Position numbers and translations under genes: made by a program | From: JBCBRD01 sp039819785 | GTDB lineage: Bacteria; Pseudomonadota; Alphaproteobacteria; Rhizobiales; Hyphomicrobiaceae | DNA length: 64,000 nucleotides | Assembly (NCBI GenBank): GCA_039819785.1 | Contig: JBCBRH010000020.1 | Coordinates: 1 to 64,000, forward strand | Direction of reading: 5' to 3' | Shown: one piece after another, positions 7,509 through 15,501 of the stretch | Numbering within the stretch: position 1 is the first letter of the stretch | Layout: every line of letters starts with the position of its first letter | The notes under the pieces: model-generated | What the model was told of the DNA's origin: nothing | Databases searched by the model: none | What the model saw: the letters and a program-made list of their open reading frames with translations, nothing else

Positions 7509-8006
7509 TTAGCCGAGCTCACGCCCGACGCGCTGCGCGATTTCCTGGACCTGTTTCCAGGTCAGCATCGGTGCGAGCTTGTGCCGGACCATCCTGGCCG
7601 CGCGCTCGGCGGGCGGCCCTTTCCACCAATCGGCCTCGCTGATCCCGGGCCAGCCAACGAGACCGACCGTTTGGCGCCGCCGCTTGAGCCGTCGATGGAT
7701 GCCGTAATATCTTGCCCAGATCACCATCTCACGTTTGATGACTTGCTTTGATTTCGGGCCACGCTTTTTTCGAGCGGTTCCCTCCAGCCGACCCAGCAGG
7801 TGCTGACGAAAGTTTGCTGGCAACGGCTCGGTCAGTTCGGCCTCCAGCGCTCGCAACATCTCGTTGGCATCCAACCAATCAGCGCCGCCTACAAGCTTGT
7901 CATCAAGACGGCGCAGTGGTGTTCTGACCGGCACTACGATCTGTGGGCGTATCGCTGCCGCCCGCTCGCCACGATCATCGCTTGGCATTTTTTCCTTATC
8001 AACCAT
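7509..8006 (-). CDS. Hypothetical protein of the phage-like module
   Basis: ATG 8006 (MVDKEKMP) has GGGTGG just upstream and is preferred to ATG 8066. The product has 165 residues: a basic middle (RKKRGPKSKQVIKREMVIWARYYGIHRRLKRRRQ) and a C-terminal part with SEADWWKGPPAERAARMVRHKL and WKQVQEIAQRVGRELG. It is strongly basic and likely binds nucleic acid, but I do not recognise a family. It is about 115 bases upstream of the methyltransferase on the same strand, so it probably belongs to the same transcription unit. Confidence 0.6.
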   Translation of the reverse strand: MVDKEKMPSDDRGERAAAIRPQIVVPVRTPLRRLDDKLVGGADWLDANEMLRALEAELTEPLPANFRQHLLGRLEGTARKKRGPKSKQVIKREMVIWARYYGIHRRLKRRRQTVGLVGWPGISEADWWKGPPAERAARMVRHKLAPMLTWKQVQEIAQRVGRELG

Positions 8007-9110
8007 TAACCACCCGCGCTGCCCGTTAATGTTAGCAAGATGTAGGCCAAGGCGCGTGGTGCTCAAAACTATCGCAAATTCAGCGCACCCTGTTCTTCGC
8101 TGTCGTTTCCCTACTCAAGCGGCAAGTTTGCCTGGACCGTGAATATATTTCTCTGTTCCGGCTTTAGGGAATTCACCTCGAAAGCCCCCAGTTTGCGGGG
8201 CTTCGCACGGCTCTAGCGCCGCCAAAATCGCGATTCTTCCCTGATAACAGGCAATTTGCCGCCAGAGACGGGTTCGCAGCTGACTGCCTCCACCGCCAAC
8301 TAACTACTTGAAGTCGCTCACAAAAGCACGTTTTGACGCTGAATTCGAACTTCCCCCGGAGTGTCCGCGAGTACCCACTGCGGACGCGCGGCTGAGCGCT
8401 GCTCAAGATCTGGCTTGGTCCGCAGTGGGTCAAACTCGCCATTGACAGACTGCTGATGTGTTCAGCAGCTTGGCCCTCAGCAAGAGACGTCATGGCCTCT
8501 TAGTTCGGTTTGCTCACTCGGGCCAGTTTCGGAAGTCAATCGGTTTTCCCCTCAGAGGTTTGCTCGATCATGCCGTGAGATTCTAGTCCCGGGCCATGGT
8601 CACCTGTCACTGGACCCTATCGGCCTGACATTGGTGACGCTGGAGCCCAGACACCTTGGGGCATCCTACGCAGCCATCCCCTAGGTCCAAACGGAACATC
8701 AAGGGGCGGCTGCAACTGATAGCCCTGGCCGTTTGTTCGGCCGAAGGCATCTGGAGAACTGGATTTGAAGGGGCAGGTCGCGCTCCGGACCGGGCGGCGC
8801 TCGCGCCGGGTCGCACTTGCTACCTTAGCCCTTCATGCTTGGTCCGTTGTTCGAACTTATTCTCTGCTAGTCTCTTGTGGACTTCGATCCGTTGCCCTTG
8901 TCGGGTGATCTGACCGTGTTTGAGTGAGCCCTTGTAACTGAGCGGACTTAGGGCCATTTACACGCTACGAGTTTTGGCCACATGTTCAGGGCTGTTGCGC
9001 CCGTTAGCCGGGCGCTCGTTCAGATCCCATCCAAAAGTCGAACATCGATCCGGGTTGCGCATTGTGCGCGGCCTGAGTTCGCATTGACGTAACAAACTGA
9101 AAGAAAACTT
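8007..9110. other. 1.1-kb gene-poor region upstream of cspA
   Basis: No gene is supported here. It contains AAGCCCC/GGGGCTT with an 8-base loop at 8182-8203 (no T-run, so a poor terminator), the long inverted repeat described separately (8373-8430), and a GC-rich hairpin CGGCGC-TC-GCGCCG at 8795-8808. A 106-residue minus-strand frame at 8173-8493 covers the inverted repeat but has no ribosome site. The last 100-200 bases presumably hold the cspA promoter and leader; no clear -35/-10 pair was found. Confidence 0.5.
8373..8430. repeat. 13-bp perfect inverted repeat with 32-base spacer
   Basis: ACCCACTGCGGAC (8373-8385) is exactly mirrored by GTCCGCAGTGGGT (8418-8430). It sits in non-coding DNA at the border between the phage-like module and cspA. 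It may be the remnant of an insertion element end, a large stem-loop, or a dispersed intergenic repeat. No transposase is nearby. Confidence 0.75.
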
Positions 9111-9320
9111 ATGCAATCAGGTACTGTGAAATTCTATAATTCCCAAAAAGGTTTCGGCTTCATTGCGCCGGACGATGGCGGCAACGATGTCTTTGTCCAC
9201 GCGACAGCCCTCGAGCGCGCAGGCATGCGGGAACTGAACGAAGGCCAGAAAGTCTCATTCAACACTGAGACAGACAGCCGTTCGGGCAAACTGGCTGTTG
9301 GTACAATCGCCGACGCGTGA
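9111..9320 (+). CDS. cspA: Cold-shock protein, CspA family
   Basis: The product has 69 residues and forms a complete cold-shock domain: MQSGTVKFYNSQKGFGFI with RNP1 (KGFGFI) and RNP2 (VFVH), ending VSFNTETDSRSGKLAVGTI. It is a single-strand RNA/DNA-binding chaperone of the cytoplasm. The start ATG is preceded by the purine-rich GAAAGAAAA. It stands alone, with its own terminator at 9355-9382. Alphaproteobacteria usually carry several csp paralogues, so the exact paralogue name is not certain. Confidence 0.92.
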   Translation: MQSGTVKFYNSQKGFGFIAPDDGGNDVFVHATALERAGMRELNEGQKVSFNTETDSRSGKLAVGTIADA

Positions 9321-9354
9321 CCGTCGCGGGTGACATCACTTTAGGATTTCGAAC

Positions 9355-9382
9355 ATGGCCGCCCTTTGAGGTGGCCATTTTC
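9355..9382 (+). terminator. Rho-independent terminator of cspA
   Basis: ATGGCCGCC, loop CTTTGA, then GGTGGCCAT form a 9-bp stem with one G-T pair, followed immediately by TTTTC. It lies 35 bases after the cspA stop codon. Confidence 0.7.
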
Positions 9383-9849
9383 ATGTGTGCCGTTCCCGCC
9401 CGTGCTGTTGGCCTCAGACGTTGGCCTGCCGGGCAAATGTCGGGGCCTTTGCCAAGGACTACTGCCCTAATCAAGTCTCTGTATTGCTTGCGAAATCCAT
9501 TTCCTTCGAGCTTGTCCATCTCGATTTTCAAGGTGGATATCTGGGGAGCCATTTGGTGGCTACTACTGACGACGGGGCGAAAAGTCTGAGCTGTCATATT
9601 TTATAGACATTTATTAGCGTCAACTTTGCTTGACACACGGCTAACCTGTGTTGCACCATTGCCCAGACACGGCGGGCGTTGTGGTGGGCCGAACCTCCTA
9701 TTTTGCGTCCAAAGCCGGAGCGAACCACAAAGGGCAACGCGCATGGCTGTCGACATAGGGCTGAAGCGCCGGGCGCTCCCATCGGTAAACACCCGATTGT
9801 TTGATGGCGGTTTGGCCGGAATTGAGCAAGGCAGCCTAGGCAGTACAAG
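9383..9849 (+). other. Intergenic region and probable promoter area of bchH
   Basis: No gene is seen. It holds the PpsR/CrtJ-type palindrome at 9592-9609 and, 20 bases further on, TTGACA (9630-9635), a possible -35 element with no good -10 partner. A CACA-N9-TGTG inverted element follows at about 9634-9650. Overlapping short frames on both strands lack ribosome sites. Confidence 0.4.
9592..9609 (+). promoter_or_regulatory. PpsR/CrtJ-type operator TGT-N12-ACA upstream of bchH
   Basis: TGTCATATTTTATAGACA fits the TGT-N12-ACA consensus exactly. PpsR/CrtJ is the aerobic repressor of bacteriochlorophyll genes in purple bacteria. The site lies about 240 bases before bchH and just upstream of a TTGACA. 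A chance match is possible, but a second perfect match precedes bchG/bciA. Confidence 0.55.
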
Positions 9850-12800
9850 ATGACATTGGCAGAGACGCACACAGGCGTGAAAGTCGCAATTGTAACGCTG
9901 GACCGGCATCTTTCAGCTTCCGTTGCACGGGCCTGCGAGGTCTTGGGCGACGATTTCCCAGGCATCAAAATCTCGTTGCATGCTGGTGCTGAATGGGCCA
10001 GTGACCGGCAAGCGCTGGAAACCGCGAAATCAGCTGTCTTGAATGCTGATATCGTTGTCTGCTGCATGTTGTTTATTGATGATCAGGTTCAGGCGATCCT
10101 GCCTGCCTTGAAGGCGCGCCGCGATCATTGCTCGGCTATGATGTGCTGTGTTTCGGCATCGGAGATCGTTCAGCTGACCCGGATGGGCAAGCTCGATATG
10201 ACGGCCGAGCAAAAAGGCCCGATGGCGCTGCTCAAAAAGCTTCGCGGGAAGAGCAAGCCTGGGTCCAAAAAGCAGACAAGCGGCGCTGGGCAAATGGCCA
10301 TGCTGCGGCGTCTTCCAAAGTTGCTGAAATACATCCCGGGTACGGCGCAGGATCTGCGGATCTATTTTCTGATCATGCAATACTGGCTGTCGGGCTCGGA
10401 TGAGAACGTCGTCAACATGTTGCGGATGCTGGCGCTCAAATACGTCACCAAGGCCCCGATCCATCAGGTGCCAGCGCCCGTGGAGTACCCCGAAGTCGGT
10501 GTCTATCACCCCCGTCTTCCTGACCGGATGTCTGAGACGCCAGAGGTTTTGCCGGCCCAAGGGCGTAACGGGACCGTCGGCCTCTTGCTGCTCAGGTCTT
10601 ATGTGCTCGCCAACGATGCGCGCCATTATGATGGTGCGATAGCGGCGCTGGAAGCGCAGGGACTAAATGTTGTCCCTGCTTTCGCCACGGGTCTCGATTC
10701 GCGTCCGGCGATTGAAAAGTTCTTTATCAAAGACGGAATGGCCACGGTGGATGCTGTTGTCTCCCTGACGGGCTTTTCGCTCGTTGGCGGACCAGCGTAC
10801 AACGATGCGGCAGCTGCCGAAGAGATCCTGAGCACGCTGGACGTGCCTTACGTTGCCGCCCATGCGCTTGAATTCCAATCCCTTGAGGAGTGGAGCGCGG
10901 ATGGGCGCGGGTTGTCCCCCATCGAGGCGACCATCATGGTGGCGATCCCAGAAATCGACGGGGCGACGACGCCGTCGGTTTTCGGCGGGCGTTCAAGTTC
11001 CGGGACAGGCCGATGCCAGGGCTGCGATCGTAGCTGTGATTTCAGTGGCGGTGCCTCATCGCGTGATATGAATGTCTGTGCGGAACGGGCTGAAAAATTG
11101 GCTGAGCGGGTTGCCAAGATGGTGCAGCTGCGCCGCTCTGAACGTGCGGACCGACGCATTGCGGTCACGCTGTTTAACTTCCCGCCCAATGCCGGGGCGA
11201 CTGGCACGGCGGCCTACATGTCTGTGTTTGAAAGCCTTTATCAGACGTTGCTGGTATTGAAGGCAGCAGGATACGATGTCGACGTTCCAGCGGACGTTGA
11301 TGCGTTGCGGTCCCGGGTGCTTGAAGGCAATGCCCAACAGTTGGGCCAGGACGCAAATGTGCATGCGCGGATTTCGGCTGATGATCATGTCAGGCGGGAG
11401 CCCTACCTTGATGATATCGAGGCGCAATGGGGCCCTGCACCTGGGAAACAGCTGAGCAACGGCCGTGACATCTATATTCTGGGTGAGCGTTTCGGCAACG
11501 TTTTCGTCGGTATCCAGCCTGGTTTCGGTTATGAAGGTGACCCGATGCGGTTGCTCTTCGAGAAGGGCTTTTCGCCAACCCACGCGTTCAGCGCCTACTA
11601 CCGCTGGGTGCGCGAGGACTTCGATGCCCATGCTGTGCTGCATTTTGGGACCCATGGCGCGCTTGAGTTTATGCCGGGTAAACAGTGCGGCCTTGGGGCT
11701 GCCGACTGGCCGGACCGATTGATCGGCAACCTGCCGAACATCTATCTTTACGCGGCCAACAATCCATCGGAAGGCGCGCTTGCCAAACGACGTGCCAACG
11801 CGACACTGGTCAGCTATATGACGCCGCCGCTTGCTGCGGCAGGACTTTACCGGGGCTTGGTCGATCTCAAGTCAACGCTTGAGCGCTGGCGGGCTGCCCC
11901 ACCTGATGCGGTCCAGGAGCGGGCCGATCTGGTCGAACTGATCCAGGCGCAGGCCGCCCAAGTGGATCTTGCAGAGGCCGAACCGGCATGGGCCGATCCA
12001 GAATCCGAGGCCAGCAGCTTAGCGGTCAAGATCCTGGAGCTTGAATACGAACTGATCCCGCATGGTTTGCATGTGGTCGGTGAACCCATTAACGAGGAAG
12101 GGCGCGTCGACATGTTGTCGGCGATGTCAGAGGCGGCCTACGGCGTTGTCATGCCGCGTGAAGCATTGATTGCGCTTGTGGCTGGCGAGAGACCAGAGGA
12201 TGTCGCCAGGGTCCACGAAGTGGATGCAGAGGTTCTGAGAAAGCTTTGCGATACTGACAAGCTGTTGACCACGGAAACCGAGCTTCCTGGATTGATTGCC
12301 GCTCTCGATGGGCGTTTCATCCGGCCAGCTCCAGGTGGCGACATCGTTCGGACGCCAGACGTCTTGCCAACCGGGCGCAATGTCCATGGGTTTGATCCGT
12401 TCCGCATCCCGTCCACGTTCGCAATGCAGGATGGCGCTAAGCAGGCTCAGCGCTTGATCGACACGCACATGTCAACCGGTGCGCCGATGCCGCGCACGGT
12501 GGCCATGGTGCTTTGGGGGGCGGATAACCTGAAGTCTGAAGGCGGACCGATGGCGCAGGCTCTTGCGCTGATGGGCGCCAAGCCGCGCTTTGATAATTAT
12601 GGTCGGGTCTGTGGTGCTGAATTGGTGCCGTTGGAAGAGCTGAGACGGCCGCGCATCGATGTCATGGCGACGCTTTCTGGTATTTTCCGAGATCTGTTGC
12701 CATTGCAGACACGGCTTCTGGCGGAAGCGGCGTGGCTTGCGGCTTCGGCTGATGAACCTGCCGAGGCCAACTTCATTCGTGCGCATGCCATGGCCCATAT

Positions 12801-13563
12801 GGCGCAGAATGGATGTGATCTTGAGACGGCTGCGTTGCGCGTCTTCTCCAATGCCGACGGTGCTTATGGCTCGAACGTCAACATGCTGGTGGACAGTGGA
12901 GCGTGGAGCGAAGAAGACGAATTGGCGGATGCCTACACCAAGCGGAAGTGTTTTGCCTACGGCCGCGATGGGGTGGCCAACACGCAGCCTGACCTGCTGA
13001 AGAGTGTGCTCAGTAAAGTCGATCTGGCGTATCAAAATCTGGAGTCGGTTGAACTCGGGGTCACGACGATCGATCACTACTTCGATACGCTGGGCGGAAT
13101 TGGCCGGGCGGTGAAGTGTGCCAAAGGGGAAGCGGCTCCGACCTACATTGGTGATCAGACCCGCGGTGAAGGCAAAGTCAGAACGCTTTCTGAGCAGGTC
13201 GCGCTGGAGACACGGACACGGACGCTCAACCCGAAATGGTTTGAAGGCATGTTGAACCACGGCCATGAGGGTGTCCGGCAGATTGAGGCGCAGTTGACGA
13301 ACACGGTGGGTTGGTCTGCGACGACCGGCGAAGTGGAGCCGTGGGTTTATCAGCGGATGACGGAGACATTCGTTCTTGATGAGGCTATGCGCAAGCGGCT
13401 GGCTGATCTCAATCCGAAAGCGTCGGCACGCATGGCCAACCGGCTGATTGAAGCGCACGAACGCAATTATTGGTCGCCTGATCCTGAAACGCTTGAAGCG
13501 CTGATCCAGGCTGGTGAGGAGCTGGAAGACCGGCTTGAAGGGATTGAGACGGTGGCGGCCTAA
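9850..13563 (+). CDS. bchH: Magnesium chelatase subunit H
   Basis: The product has 1237 residues, the usual BchH length. BchH binds protoporphyrin IX and, with BchI and BchD, inserts Mg using ATP, the first committed step of bacteriochlorophyll synthesis in the cytoplasm. Support includes a BchH-type N-terminus (KVAIVTLDRHL, MLFIDDQVQAILPAL), the cysteine block GRCQGCDRSCDF, LFNFPPNAGATGTAAYMSVF, HFGTHGALEFMPGKQ, NNPSEGALAKRRANATLVSY and the C-terminal ETRTRTLNPKWFEGML. CobN is related, but the CobN of this genome is at 26486 within the cob operon. Here the gene is followed by a DUF1499 gene and bchG rather than by bchL/bchM, an unusual setting. The ATG at 9850 has only a weak ribosome site. 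Confidence 0.93.
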   Translation: MTLAETHTGVKVAIVTLDRHLSASVARACEVLGDDFPGIKISLHAGAEWASDRQALETAKSAVLNADIVVCCMLFIDDQVQAILPALKARRDHCSAMMCCVSASEIVQLTRMGKLDMTAEQKGPMALLKKLRGKSKPGSKKQTSGAGQMAMLRRLPKLLKYIPGTAQDLRIYFLIMQYWLSGSDENVVNMLRMLALKYVTKAPIHQVPAPVEYPEVGVYHPRLPDRMSETPEVLPAQGRNGTVGLLLLRSYVLANDARHYDGAIAALEAQGLNVVPAFATGLDSRPAIEKFFIKDGMATVDAVVSLTGFSLVGGPAYNDAAAAEEILSTLDVPYVAAHALEFQSLEEWSADGRGLSPIEATIMVAIPEIDGATTPSVFGGRSSSGTGRCQGCDRSCDFSGGASSRDMNVCAERAEKLAERVAKMVQLRRSERADRRIAVTLFNFPPNAGATGTAAYMSVFESLYQTLLVLKAAGYDVDVPADVDALRSRVLEGNAQQLGQDANVHARISADDHVRREPYLDDIEAQWGPAPGKQLSNGRDIYILGERFGNVFVGIQPGFGYEGDPMRLLFEKGFSPTHAFSAYYRWVREDFDAHAVLHFGTHGALEFMPGKQCGLGAADWPDRLIGNLPNIYLYAANNPSEGALAKRRANATLVSYMTPPLAAAGLYRGLVDLKSTLERWRAAPPDAVQERADLVELIQAQAAQVDLAEAEPAWADPESEASSLAVKILELEYELIPHGLHVVGEPINEEGRVDMLSAMSEAAYGVVMPREALIALVAGERPEDVARVHEVDAEVLRKLCDTDKLLTTETELPGLIAALDGRFIRPAPGGDIVRTPDVLPTGRNVHGFDPFRIPSTFAMQDGAKQAQRLIDTHMSTGAPMPRTVAMVLWGADNLKSEGGPMAQALALMGAKPRFDNYGRVCGAELVPLEELRRPRIDVMATLSGIFRDLLPLQTRLLAEAAWLAASADEPAEANFIRAHAMAHMAQNGCDLETAALRVFSNADGAYGSNVNMLVDSGAWSEEDELADAYTKRKCFAYGRDGVANTQPDLLKSVLSKVDLAYQNLESVELGVTTIDHYFDTLGGIGRAVKCAKGEAAPTYIGDQTRGEGKVRTLSEQVALETRTRTLNPKWFEGMLNHGHEGVRQIEAQLTNTVGWSATTGEVEPWVYQRMTETFVLDEAMRKRLADLNPKASARMANRLIEAHERNYWSPDPETLEALIQAGEELEDRLEGIETVAA

Positions 13564-13766
13564 CGGTCCCGGTCGTCATCATTGCCCCCGTGACGTCTGG
13601 ATGAGGCTTTCGGCTTCGTCGGGGGCCTTCCTGAAATTCATATTGTGATGGATGTCCGGAGAGCCTCCCGTGCGTCACGCGTGCGGCAATGGCGTCCGGG
13701 CCTGATTGCGTTTATCGACTGCCGTTTTCAGGCATCCATCATTGTTTGTTATGCCACTGCAAAACA

Positions 13767-14285
13767 CTACTCAACGGGCCGGATTTGCGCGGACAATTTT
13801 GTGAGCCACCTCGTGATGCGGGCTTTGTTTGCGCCCATGTCGCTGTGGCCGATCTGAGAGCGTGAATAGATGGCGAGCGACGACTGTCCATCCGGTTGAT
13901 CCAAGAATTTCACGACGACGGTGTCTGGGAAGCCGAGCCACTGCGTCCGCTGGATGTAGCGGTCGGTCAGCGTGTTGTTGTTTGTCTCAACTGCGGTTAT
14001 GCGGGGTTCGGATGCGATGACCTTGGCGAATGCGGTTCTCAGATCAGCGGCTGGTGCCGGGTAGCTCGCAGTTGTGATGTCAGTTGGCGCTTTACATAGG
14101 TCTGGCGGACAGGCCAAGGCATCATTGGGTGACGCGCGCCGCTCCAATTGCTCGAACGACACGGGGCCCAGGTCGGGATCGCCGAAGACGCGCCAAAAAC
14201 GATCCGCGCCGAGTAGCAAAAGCGCTAGGGCCACAGCTACGATCAGCAGGACCAGACCGGTCGCAATGAAGGTCAGGGTTTTCAT
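13767..14285 (-). CDS. DUF1499 family membrane-anchored protein
   Basis: The protein has 172 residues. An N-terminal hydrophobic segment (residues 4-26, ATGLVLLIVAVALALLLLG) is a signal anchor. The rest matches DUF1499: PNDALACPPDLC, then a middle strand ITAVETNNNTLTDRYIQRT, FPDTVVVKFLD and SLAIYSRSQIGHSDMGANKARI. The family is of unknown function and is common in proteobacteria and plastids. It lies between bchH and bchG, on the bchG strand, 45 bases downstream of bchG, so it may be co-transcribed with bchG. A link to pigment synthesis would be pure inference. Confidence 0.8.
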   Translation of the reverse strand: MKTLTFIATGLVLLIVAVALALLLLGADRFWRVFGDPDLGPVSFEQLERRASPNDALACPPDLCKAPTDITTASYPAPAADLRTAFAKVIASEPRITAVETNNNTLTDRYIQRTQWLGFPDTVVVKFLDQPDGQSSLAIYSRSQIGHSDMGANKARITRWLTKLSAQIRPVE

Positions 14286-14330
14286 TTCTGGTGTCGCCTT
14301 TTGATTTGCTGCCGGCTGCGAACGAAAACA

Positions 14331-15236
14331 CTAGCCGCCAGATAGACTTCGGGCGGCGAAGGCGCTTGCCATCATTCCGAACACAAACAGCGGAACGCCG
14401 AAACCGCTGTACCAGATGGCATTTGCGATCGGTGCGCGAAGGAAGTGTCGCATCATCATGAGTTGTCCGACGACAAATGCTGCGACTATGGCGGCTGGAA
14501 TGCTCTGGCCCCAAACGATCAACAGGCCGATGATGCCCAACTGTGGGGCAATCATGATCGCGCAAGCAACCTGTGCTGCCCGGTCAGGTCCGAGTGAAAC
14601 CGGCAAAGAGCGGATGCCCATTTCACGGTCGCCCTTGATGGCTTTGAAGTCGTTCAAGGTCATAATGCCGTGGGCGCCGATGCTGTAAAGAAACGCCAGA
14701 ATGAGGATTTCATTGGCTGGCAAGGCGCCGCCGAGCATGGCGGCTGCACCTGTCACCCAGGCGAGGCCCTCATAGGAAAACCCACAGGCTGCGTTTCCCC
14801 ACCAGCCATTCTGCTTCAGTCGAAGGGGAGGTGCGCTGTAGGCCCACGCGAGCGTCAGCCCGATCATGGTGGCAACCAGGACCCAGGTGCCGAGCAGAGC
14901 GGCAACGAGCAAAGACAGCACCGACCAGATTCCAGCAATGTGCAGTCCCCAAAGGCCAGGAACGCGACCCGATGGGATCGGGCGATGGGGTTCGTTGATG
15001 GCGTCCACATGGCGGTCATGCCAGTCGTTGATGGCTTGGCTCATGGCGCACACCAGCGGCCCAGCGAGCAGCATGCCGAGAAGTGCTGTCGTCCAGTTCT
15101 CGAGAATGGGTACGCCCGATGAGACAACGCCACATGCGAACGCCCACATGGGCGGGAACCATGTGATGGGTTTGAGAAGTTCCAGGACGGCTGATGGTGC
15201 TGGGTAGGCGTGTGTGCCTGCCGGCGGTGTTGTCAT
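14331..15236 (-). CDS. bchG: Bacteriochlorophyll synthase (geranylgeranyl/phytyl transferase)
   Basis: It has 301 residues from ATG 15236 (MTTPPAGTHAYPAPSAVLELLKP); a longer frame exists without a better start. BchG attaches the isoprenoid tail to bacteriochlorophyllide a in the membrane. It is a UbiA-type prenyltransferase with about nine hydrophobic segments. The first Asp-rich motif is seen in NDWHDRHVDAINEPHRPIPS and the second in LNDFKAIKGDREMGIRSLPV. Both are diagnostic of the ChlG/BchG branch. It is divergent from bciA, and the shared intergenic region contains a perfect PpsR-type palindrome. Confidence 0.93.
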   Translation of the reverse strand: MTTPPAGTHAYPAPSAVLELLKPITWFPPMWAFACGVVSSGVPILENWTTALLGMLLAGPLVCAMSQAINDWHDRHVDAINEPHRPIPSGRVPGLWGLHIAGIWSVLSLLVAALLGTWVLVATMIGLTLAWAYSAPPLRLKQNGWWGNAACGFSYEGLAWVTGAAAMLGGALPANEILILAFLYSIGAHGIMTLNDFKAIKGDREMGIRSLPVSLGPDRAAQVACAIMIAPQLGIIGLLIVWGQSIPAAIVAAFVVGQLMMMRHFLRAPIANAIWYSGFGVPLFVFGMMASAFAARSLSGG

Positions 15237-15264
15237 CGTTATTTGCGCTGTCCCTCGACACGTT

Positions 15265-15286
15265 GCGCCACTTGGCAAAGTGGCGC
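15265..15286. repeat. 9-bp perfect inverted repeat (4-base loop) upstream of bchG
   Basis: GCGCCACTT (15265-15273), GGCA, AAGTGGCGC (15278-15286). It lies 29 bases before the bchG start, so it could be an operator or a hairpin in the bchG leader RNA. No T-run follows on either strand. Confidence 0.6.
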
Positions 15287-15360
15287 CATCGGTTTGGTTT
15301 CGCCCCGATCGTCTTTACGGGCTCTATCGTTCTGTCACTTCACATGATCCGCCATGTCTT

Positions 15361-15378
15361 TGTCAATCAAGGTTGACA
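15361..15378 (+). promoter_or_regulatory. PpsR/CrtJ-type operator between bchG and bciA
   Basis: TGTCAATCAAGGTTGACA is a perfect TGT-N12-ACA site with 6-base mirrored arms (TGTCAA/TTGACA). It sits in the divergent intergenic region of bchG and bciA, so it could repress both under oxygen. The TTGACA arm may double as a -35 element toward bciA. Confidence 0.65.
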
Positions 15379-15501
15379 CCAGGCGTGGTGCTAGCGAAGA
15401 AGACGTCAAGACCCGGAAGGCGGCCTGGCGAGATTGGTCGTTCGGTTGCCCCCTGCTGCTGACGGGTCGATCCTCGAACAGCCTGAGCGCCACCATCGGT
15501 C

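Noticed and set aside
8182..8203. Terminator AAGCCCC/GGGGCTT
   Set aside because: The 7-bp stem has no T-run on either strand and no gene end directly before it.
8173..8493. 106-codon minus-strand frame
   Set aside because: It spans the long inverted repeat and has no ribosome site or protein family pattern; treated as intergenic.
12472..13458. 328-codon minus-strand frame inside bchH
   Set aside because: High-GC antisense shadow; BchH motifs on the plus strand are continuous through this stretch.
9850..13563. Calling this gene a second cobN
   Set aside because: BchH-specific segments, length and the neighbouring bchG/bciA genes and PpsR-type site favour bchH; the real cobN is at 26486.
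13584..13626. Terminator after bchH (GCCCCCG...CGGGGGC)
   Set aside because: The arms are 29 bases apart with little internal pairing and no T-run; too weak to list as a feature.
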